Assembly: GCA_012931725.1 (NCBI GenBank)
Contig: CM022953.1
Coordinates: 28,902,361-28,966,360, forward strand
Origin: Litsea cubeba
Taxonomy: Eukaryota > Streptophyta > Magnoliopsida > Laurales > Lauraceae
Reading direction: 5' to 3'
Length of the DNA: 64,000 bases
The notes beneath the pieces are model-generated. The model was given only the letters and a program-made list of their open reading frames with translations. It was not told where the DNA came from and did no database searches. How positions within the stretch are numbered: position 1 is the stretch's first letter; each line of letters starts with the position of its first letter. The position numbers and the translations under genes were made by a program. Of the stretch, positions 56,901-64,000 are shown in pieces.

Positions 56901-59900
56901 AGCTCAATGTATGCTTAAAGTATTTGAAAGTGTAAAACATACAAATATATTTGATTGAAATTATGGGTCAAATCACATGTAATTAAAAGGACAACTTGAA
57001 AATGATATACCAATCAATGTTTAAACAAGTTGTAAAACTTTAAAACAAAATACATGTGATTTATGAAGTTGTTGAATCCAAAACATAAGATAGATTTGAA
57101 AGTGATTTTCTTATGATGAAAAACAACAACCAAAGATTCAACCAAGTATAGGAATCATGTTACATATGATTTCAAAGATGATTCCAAAACATGATCTACT
57201 TAGATATACCAATTTAAGTACTACTTGGTTTGAATCAAGGTGATGTATCCAAAACAATGAATCAATTCAAAACATAACCATGTTAAGGACACAACAAATC
57301 ATACATTAACATGCTAGAAAAGATTTACCAATAAATAGAATAAAGCATGAAAACATATGATTAGGAAAAGCAAGCTTACTTAGTGATTTAACTTCATTAA
57401 TCCCAAGCTTTAGCTTTCCTAATGACCCTTAGTTTCCCTTAGCTCATTCCCCTTTCTTTGGCCTCAAAACACCTTAAGGAGGGCCTAAAAGTTCCTCTCT
57501 TTTGGCTAAGGAATGAGCTTCTTTTTATACAAAAAATTGCCCAACGGCTAGTCCTCGGTCGACCCCCTTCAGGGCTCGGTCGACCTGCCCTTCAACGGGC
57601 AAAAATATGACCGTTTGAAAATAATGCCGTTGCCTCTTTCCCGGTCGACCTGCAGTGGGCTCGGTCGACCGTCCATGGGCTCGGTCGACCGGCCACACTG
57701 CAGGTCGACCGGGTCCCCTGGACCAATTCCCCCAAAAATGCATATTTTAAAGTATTTTTCTTTGGGGACTTTTTGGGCCATTAAATCAAGCTTGAAATCA
57801 TGTTTTAAATCATTCTAAGTGGTTTAAAAACATGAAACATAAAAAGCCAAAAAATGATTTGAAACTTTAAAATCAAAGGCTAGCTTGATTCTTAAAAACT
57901 CTTTTCAAAATCAATGCATCCAAGGTTTAAAATCAAAACATGCATGAAACATGAAATTTAAAAGACTTAAATCAATGCATGTGAAAATATAGATTTCAAG
58001 TATTTTAAAATCAATGCTCATGTGAAAATTCAAATGATGATGAAAATGATAATGCATCCACCAAATTGCAATCTACAAAATTCCTAACAGGATCCTCATG
58101 CGGGCAAACAAAAGTGATTCGGACACGGCTTTGCCCTTAGCCAGTCGAATCATCAGAGGATCATCATCCTGTGCAGCACCCAGCCGATGGAAGCCAGGAC
58201 AGTGGTATACATACCAAGAATAAAAGATATGGGCTGAAAATACCCTATTCATGGGAAGCCCAAGCCGAACCAGAAAAGCAGCAGCCTGCAGTTCGGTACA
58301 CAGGTAGGAGTAAAGAGCTGGCACCAAAGCAAACTGCTCTCCAAACGCCATCTGACAAGCCGGAAAAATACAATGTGGCCTGATGTGCGTTCCATCTCCT
58401 CCAGCAAAAACAGCCTCACCAAGCCAATAAGTGAGGTAAACAGCGAGATCTCTCCGCAGTGCAATGTCAGGACATATGGCGTTTGTACTTGCACAGAAAT
58501 CTCTCAACTCTTCTTGCATGGCCAAGATCTTCTTTGAACTTGGATCCTGAGCTCCGGCTTCTTGGGTCACGCTATCAGAAGACTCCCTGCTATCAAAAAA
58601 GTTGGGGTATGAAGAGCTAAAACTCTTCCAACTGCTGGATCTAACTTTCAAACCCCCCTTCTCCTTCAAAAAATCATAGAAGGCGACGAGCTGAAAGTAT
58701 AAAAGCCTGAACTCCTCAGACTGCCCCTCGAGGACGCTGTCAATCGGCATAAACTCCTCATAGAGTTTGCCGAGGATGGGCAATCCGGTAATAGCGCTCA
58801 GCTCCTTCAAAGAAAAACCAATCTCACCATTCGTCACAACGAAGGTATTGGTTTGTGGGAGGAATGACTCCAGCATAGCCATGAAGGCCTCGTCGGAAAA
58901 GATCACGGTCTCCCTAAAGGCGCGGACCGCATCAAAAATCCCGGCTTCCTTCAAAACGGCGCCACCAATCAGCAGGACGCGATCAGTCCACGACTTCCAC
59001 TCGGAGTCAGCATTGAAGCGGCCACGAAGTCGGAAAGGCTTGATCCAATTGCTGCCGTCACCACTGAAAATACCAAGGCCCACCGGTCTCAAATCGACCG
59101 ACGGATAATCAGAGCCCTGGTAGCCGCTGGATGGCATCAACAGGTCCATGTCAACAGGCGACCTCTCCGTATATCCAGGAGAACCGCCAACAAAAACCCC
59201 GGTCTTGATTACATTTGTCCTTCTCACCCAACTTGGAGGATCTTCCCTCTTAGGGCACGTGGGGGCAAGGCTCAGAATCGAGGCGGTGCGATCAAACGTC
59301 GACCGGGTAGCAACAGTCTTCTTCTCACCATCTGCTGTGAAAGAAAACTGAAAACATCTCCTCTGGTATGTCATGTCATCAGGGACTGCATCACCAAAGA
59401 AGAAGGTAGGCTTGGGCAAAACGCTCTGATCTTCCATCACCCATGGACGACTGCTTACCATGATCTTATAGAATTCCTCTCCCTTGAGAGCGATCAGTCG
59501 CTGCCTCATCTCATCTCTGTTGAGGGAGTCGCACTCTTCCAGATTTCTCTCAACATACTGGACCTTCTCAAAAGCCTGCTGAACGGCCGGATTAGAAGAT
59601 CTAGAAGATCGACGAGGTACGCTTGTAGCAGGCTCTTTACCCTTGTTCGCTCTGGAGGAACCACCTGAAAAGGATGGAAAAGAAAAAGATCAAACGTCAA
59701 AATGACAGAATCTCGCTAAAAAAAATCTGGCGAAATTTTGACATGATGACGGGGCAATTCCGAAGAAAAGGAACTATCCCGAAAGAAATAGAAAGCTTGA
59801 AGATGGGCTCAACATCGCTGCGAGCTCCGAAACTCCAAACTTTCGAAACCTCAAAGTCTCCGCAAAATCAGGAAGGGCTCAACATCACTGCGAGCTCCAA

Positions 59901-60397
59901 ATTCCCAAATTTGCGAAAACTTTCAGGTATGCTATCACATCATGCTACAAATTTAATTTACAAATTAAAGGCATGCATGAACATCTAGGTTTGCCAAAAA
60001 AAAAAAGAGAGGGGCATTATCATGATGAGCAAAAAAAAAGAAAAGAAACTTTCTCAAAAAAAAAAAAAGAGAAAGAAAACAAAAAAAAAAAGAAAGAAAC
60101 TTTCTCAAAAAAAAAAAAGAGAAAGAAAACAAAAAAAAAGAAAAGAAACTTTCTCAAAAAAAAAGGAGGGAAAGAAAACAAAAAAAAAAGAAGAAAAAAA
60201 AAAGAGGGAGATGGCCCACAGGCCGTGGCCCACAGGCCACGTGGCCGTACGGCCAGATCCGTACGGATCTGTCCGTACGGCCCACTAACAAAAGAAAAAA
60301 AACAACAAAACAAAAAAAAAAAGAGAAAGAACTTTATTTTTCCTACAATGGAGTTTTCTTGAAAAAAAAAAAAGGGGGAGAACTTACTTGAAGCCAT
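53908..60397 (-). CDS. Antisense plant mobile domain / coiled-coil gene of element A (five exons; solo LTR inside exon 2)
   Basis: Predicted exons on the minus strand: 60397-60388 (ATGGCTTCAA), 59664-55232 (with insertion 56170-58094), 55126-55013, 54930-54820, 54743-53908. All introns are GT-AG and every junction stays in frame; without the insertion the frame is 1192 residues with no stop. Residues about 270-520 carry the aminotransferase-like PMD pattern (IGFSLKELSAITGLPILGKL, ALRRDLAVYLTYWLGEAVF, ALYSYLCTELQAA). A basic patch (KKRTRRSKRGRSHHRS) may be a nuclear signal; acidic segments and a C-terminal coiled coil (LDREVDEARKRLEHLQAQVA) follow. PMD proteins of hosts act in silencing and genome stability; the role here is unknown. 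It converges with gag-pol. Confidence 0.75.
57532..57539 (-). promoter_or_regulatory. TATA box of solo LTR H
   Basis: TATAAAAA on the minus strand with CAACGG-type motif (GCCGTTGGGC) a few bases upstream. Confidence 0.5.
57557..57710. repeat. Six GGTCGACC palindromes in LTR H
   Basis: At 57557, 57578, 57643, 57663, 57683 and 57703, upstream of the LTR's TATA box on its own strand. Palindrome arrays in LTRs are known in Sireviruses. Confidence 0.85.
60212..60284. repeat. CCGTACGG palindrome cluster in intron 1 (element A)
   Basis: Same island as 60-120: GGCCCACAGGCC duplicated, GGCCGTACGGCC, AGATCCGTACGGATCT and a third CCGTACGG, inside a purine-only stretch. Confidence 0.75.
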
Positions 60398-60519
60398 TGA
60401 TGGAGAAGAAGAAGAAAAGTCTTGAAGATCTTGAAGAAGAAGAACTCTTGGTCTTGAAGCCCTCTTGAGATTATTGCAAAAGAAAGTAATAAGAGCAAGA
60501 GATCCAACCTTCTCCTTGC

Positions 60520-60526
60520 GTTTATA
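60520..60526 (-). promoter_or_regulatory. TATA box of the antisense PMD gene (element A)
   Basis: CTCTATAAACGCAAG on the minus strand, 123 nt upstream of the ATG at 60397, conserved in position with B and C. Confidence 0.6.
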
Positions 60527-61065
60527 GAGGAGAGCAAACCAAAGAAGGAAAGAAGAAAGAGGTAAGTGTTACTAATTAGTAACCTTACCAAAAGAAAGAG
60601 ATTAGAAAGATTCTTTCCCAAAAGAAAGATATCTCGAAGGATTTTCTCCCAAAAGAGATCGATGACGGATTCTTTCCCAAAAGAAAGATATCTTGAGATA
60701 TCCTATCCCAAAATAAAGGGATCATGAGAGATTCTCTCCAAGTAAAGATATTCTTGGATATTCTCTATCCATATGAGATCTAAGCCATTTCAAAAGCTTA
60801 AGGCCCCATGGGTTAGCCCATATGAGCCAGGTTTGACCACCTAGGCACACAAAAAAAAAAAAAAAAAAATTTTGGGCTTTTAGTCAAAGAGAAATCCCTC
60901 TTACCAAGAGCATACAAAAATGGTTCCATGCCTCTTTTGAGTTGATTGGACCATACAAAAGAAAATTCCAAGCCCCATGAGCTTCCAAAAATCAAACCAT
61001 CCAGCCTCATCTACCAAATTGAGCCAAAATCTTGAAATTGACATTCCACAAAAATCAAACCAAAT

Positions 61066-61300
61066 CCTGGTCCCCTAACTTGCCACATACAGCCTGTTAG
61101 GTCACAAGACCAAAACCAAAAACCAAAACCTGATCCCCTAACTTGCCATATACAGCCTGTTAGGTCACAAGATCAAAACCAAAATTGATCCCCCAACATT
61201 CCACATACAGCTTGTTGGGTCACACGATCAAAACCAAACCCGACCCCCTAACCTGCCACATATAGCCTGTTAGGTCACAAGGTCAAAACCCAAATCCACA
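61066..61300 (+). repeat. Tandem ~60-bp units before the polypurine tract (element A)
   Basis: Four units, equivalent of 1027-1262. Confidence 0.8.
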
Positions 61301-61500
61301 TCCCTGATGTCATCTTCAAAACTTTGCCTCGAGATGGTACGTGATCCCTTTCACTACCATAAAATTCCCCTGGAAGCTCAAAAGGCTACAAATACCAAAA
61401 AGAAAGACTGCTCAAAGACTCTTGGTCAAGTCACAGGCTCTCCTTCGAAAATCTCTTCGAGGCACATCGACTACAAAAGTTAAGCAACTCGTCGCTGTAC

Positions 61501-61514
61501 CTCGAGGGGGCATT
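61501..61514 (+). other. Polypurine tract of element A
   Basis: CTCGAGGGGGCATT directly before the TGTTGACGCC start of the 3' LTR. Confidence 0.85.
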
Positions 61515-64000
61515 TGTTGACGCCAAAAATGTCACTTTGCCTCTTCAAGATCCAAACAGCTACATGAAGTCGCAACCTGCCATAAATAGGCAAAGCTGCT
61601 TCCAAAAATCAAATCTTGTCAGAATCAAACAAAAACTGCAAGATTCTTCAAGACAGCCAAAAGAGGAGTACACAAGAAGTTTCAGGCCATTTCAAAATCA
61701 TTTGGCCTAACTTCGCTTCTCAGACAACCGAAAAGGAGCTCTCGGCGGCAAAAGCATCGGAGACACCAAATCTTCGATCAGGGCCGATGGATAGTCTCAA
61801 AATACTTCCAAAAGGCTCCACGTCAAGTTCCGAGTCAAACCTACAACGTTTGACCCTACATCAACCCTCGAACAGCTAAATCAAGCCTCTCGGCGGTGAG
61901 AACCACCGAGGCCATTACTCATCAGATAGAGCACATGGACGGCTTCAAAATTCTTATAAAGGGCTACACGTCAAATTTCAGGTCATTTCCACAACATTTG
62001 ACCATAGTTTGACGCTCGGAAGCCAAATCAGGCCTCTCAGCGGCAAAGCTCTCCGGGACCATGGTTTCCAAGATAGAGCCTACGGATCATCTTAAAATGA
62101 CTCCAATAGGTTCCCTATCAAATTTCAAGTCAATCGGACATCGGTTGACCGCACATCAAACCGCGACATCTTCATCGCGACAAAAGCAAGTCTACTGGTG
62201 ATAGGACCCCAAACGGCTTCAAAACTCAAACAAAAGCCTATGGTTGGTCTTATTTATTGCTCAGGAGGCTTCACACCAAATTTTAGGTCATTCCGACATC
62301 GTTTGACCCAGTTTCAGCTTCTGACGGAAAATCGGCAGCTCTGCGCGACAAAGTCTTCGGCTTTCTCAGGAAATTGGAAACTTTGCAAAATAAAATGCAA
62401 GGATTCTCATCAGGTTTCCTACAAAGCAATCAGGCCAATAAATGGTCAAAATGTCAAGGAAAAGTATAGGAGAAAAAAGAATAAAAAAACAGCAAAAACG
62501 GACACAAAACGGGACACAAAAGGGGGAAAACCCCCCCAGGGTCGCAGACCCCTGCGACCCTGGGCCAGGGTCGCCGGCGACCTTGGAACCCGGGGTCGCC
62601 GGGAAGGCCCGGGAAACCCCGGTTTTCGCCGTTTTTTCGCGATTTGAAGAGCCCAGCCTCTGGTACTTTCCAAAATTCATGCTTTTGAGACACCACGTCC
62701 TCTGACATCCGTCCAAAACACGGGTCAATCGTCAAGAGTATCGAAAACAATATTGATCGCCACCCGGTCAACCAAAAAAAGTGTGCTTTCTACCCGACCG
62801 ATCGAGAAATCGACAGGATAGATGGCACCGACCCGCTGTTGGCAACAAACACCTGAAATTACATGGTCATCTTATGTCGATCTACATGAAGATCCATCGA
62901 TGATCATCGACAGAAGAATCCCAAAAGACGTGGCACGGCCCGCGACTCTTCAGCTGCTCGGCGACCACTTAATGTGATTAATTGACTAGCTTTATTACAG
63001 TCATTAATCCATTTCTTTGGACGGCCCAATCAGAAGCAAGCATTCGGGAGTTACAAGTCAAGAGATTCATGGCATTTAACCCATGAAACTCCTCCCATCA
63101 TGGCGATTAAAGGCGATTAAATGCCCTCAATCTCCTCCGGCCAATCAGAAGCCAAGAAAAAGGAGTTACAAAATAAACAATTCAATTTTGTAACTCCTCC
63201 CATTATGCAGCTTTATGACAATCAAGGCTCATAAACCCTCCTAAATGGCTACCTAAAAGCCTATAAATAGGAGAGCTCTCCAAGAAGAAAGGATAGTCAC
63301 AGAGCATCAGAAAAAAAGCACAAACACACAGACAGACAGAAGCACAGAAATCCAGAGAAAGGAAAAAGAGAGAAAACTCTGCGGAAGTTCTACACCGGCC
63401 ACCGCAACAAGGTGACAAAAGTCCCTTGGGGGGTACCCCCCCCCCCCCCAAGGTCCTTGCCTTCTCCTCCTGCCTCCAATGGCTTAGATATGGCTTTTCA
63501 GCCCGTCTACTCGGTTTTTTATTGGACATAGGACCTCCTTTTGGTCTTTGTCCTCTAAAAACCCTAGGTTATAGCCAAGCCAAGCGAATCAATAGCATCC
63601 TCTGTTCTCATCTGCATGGATGATGGCGAAGCCCACATATGGCTTGCGACCGTCAATCTAAACGGGTCCCCCACAATCTCCTGAGAAGTTAGATCCTCCT
63701 TTTCTTGCTTTTCATTGTAGTTTGTATTTTTTCAAAAGAGACAAAAATCACAATTCTTGTCTTTCATTATTGATAAGGATTGTAAATCGGCTATAAACGC
63801 CAAAAATCGGCTATAAACGCCAAAATCGGCTATAAACGCCAAAATCGGCTATAAATGCCAAAAAAATTGCCTTTCACGGCAAACCAAGAAAAATGTCTCT
63901 TTTCTTAAATATATGTGCAATGTAAAACTTGAAAGAAGTTGATTTCCTTTTTACTTGCGAAGGTTGATCTCCGGATCACCACTTGCAATTCCAAGTAAAA
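61515..64000 (+). repeat. 3' LTR of element A (2486 bp in window, end outside)
   Basis: Starts TGTTGACGCC. Co-linear with C through CAATTCCAAGTAAAA at the window edge. It keeps the roughly 22 bp lost from the 5' LTR at the inversion breakpoint. TATA box at 63262-63269, G/C-run hairpin 63424-63452, four short repeats 63787-63860. Confidence 0.93.

Larger units (their letters stand above)
56170..58089 (-). mobile_element. Sirevirus-like solo LTR H (1920 bp)
   Basis: Minus strand TGTTAGGAATTTTG ... GGACTTTCA with perfect target duplication GGATC (56165-56169 and 58090-58094). Ends and internal motifs (TTATAGTGGTTCGGCC..., as in the LTR of D) fit Sirevirus LTRs. TATA box at 57539-57532. Six GGTCGACC palindromes lie just upstream of it (57557-57710). 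It splits exon 2 of the PMD gene. Confidence 0.9.
38985..64000 (+). mobile_element. Tat-like Ty3/gypsy element A, near-complete, with inverted 5' segment
   Basis: Extends from TGTTGACGCC at 38985 to past the window end; by comparison with C the 3' LTR should end about 106 bp outside. Inserted in the pol linker of B (target site probably ATCAT, 38980-38984). Order: 5' LTR, inverted leader, gag, protease, RT, RNase H, archaeal-type RNase H, integrase, tandem repeats, antisense PMD gene with a solo LTR inside, promoter repeats, polypurine tract, 3' LTR. The two LTRs differ at roughly one base per hundred in the parts I compared, so it is the youngest of the three copies. Two frameshifts at gag/pol junctions, one in the second RNase H and three stops interrupt gag-pol. 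Confidence 0.93.

Noticed and set aside
57525..57818. Overlapping frames on both strands at 57.5-57.8 kb
   Set aside because: Produced by the GGTCGACC palindromes, which read similarly on both strands; inside a solo LTR.

Overview
The window is a plant (angiosperm) genomic segment made almost entirely of nested LTR retrotransposons and small DNA transposons. I recognise no host protein-coding gene, rRNA or tRNA gene. The evidence for a plant is Ty3/gypsy elements of the Tat type with a second, archaeal-type RNase H; Sirevirus-type Ty1/copia elements with initiator-Met primer sites; plant-type introns; and an aminotransferase-like plant mobile domain (PMD) gene. The species cannot be told from the sequence.

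Layout. (1) 1-4069: 3' end of a Tat-like element (copy C), cut by the window edge, with a complete 2592-bp LTR. (2) 4070-6987: AT-rich DNA with a long inverted repeat and a TIR element. (3) 6988-7250 and 19954 onward: the two sides of a gypsy-type LTR (F) split by a complete Sirevirus (D, 7251-19953, target duplication GTATT). D carries in its 5' LTR a solo LTR of another gypsy family (G, 16877-19652, target duplication CGAAA). (4) 20590-21669: 3' fragment of another Copia element ending in a poly(A) run. (5) 21670-25955: intergenic DNA with an 882-bp Mutator-like MITE and a 194-bp CACTA-like MITE. (6) 25956-27883: 5' part of a Copia element (E), interrupted in integrase by a minus-strand Tat-like element (B, 27884-38984). 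B is interrupted in its pol region by a plus-strand Tat-like element (A, 38985 to beyond 64000). A is interrupted by a Sirevirus solo LTR (H, 56170-58089, target duplication GGATC).

The Tat-like family has about 2.6-kb LTRs, gag-protease-RT-RNase H-archaeal RNase H-integrase on the sense strand, a zone of tandem repeats, and then a separate antisense gene for a PMD/coiled-coil protein between pol and the 3' LTR. That gene has its own TATA box, a 10-nt first coding exon and five predicted exons. In A its reading frame (about 1192 residues) looks intact except for the solo LTR.

The strongest new observation is in A: about 1.85 kb (41394-43239) covering the end of the 5' LTR, the primer-binding site, the leader and the gag start codon is inverted. 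Reading the segment in the other direction places the LTR end, the primer site and the gag ATG in the expected order. Because only the 5' LTR is affected, the inversion must postdate integration. B is a pol deletion derivative, and D has lost a catalytic Asp of the RT YVDD box.
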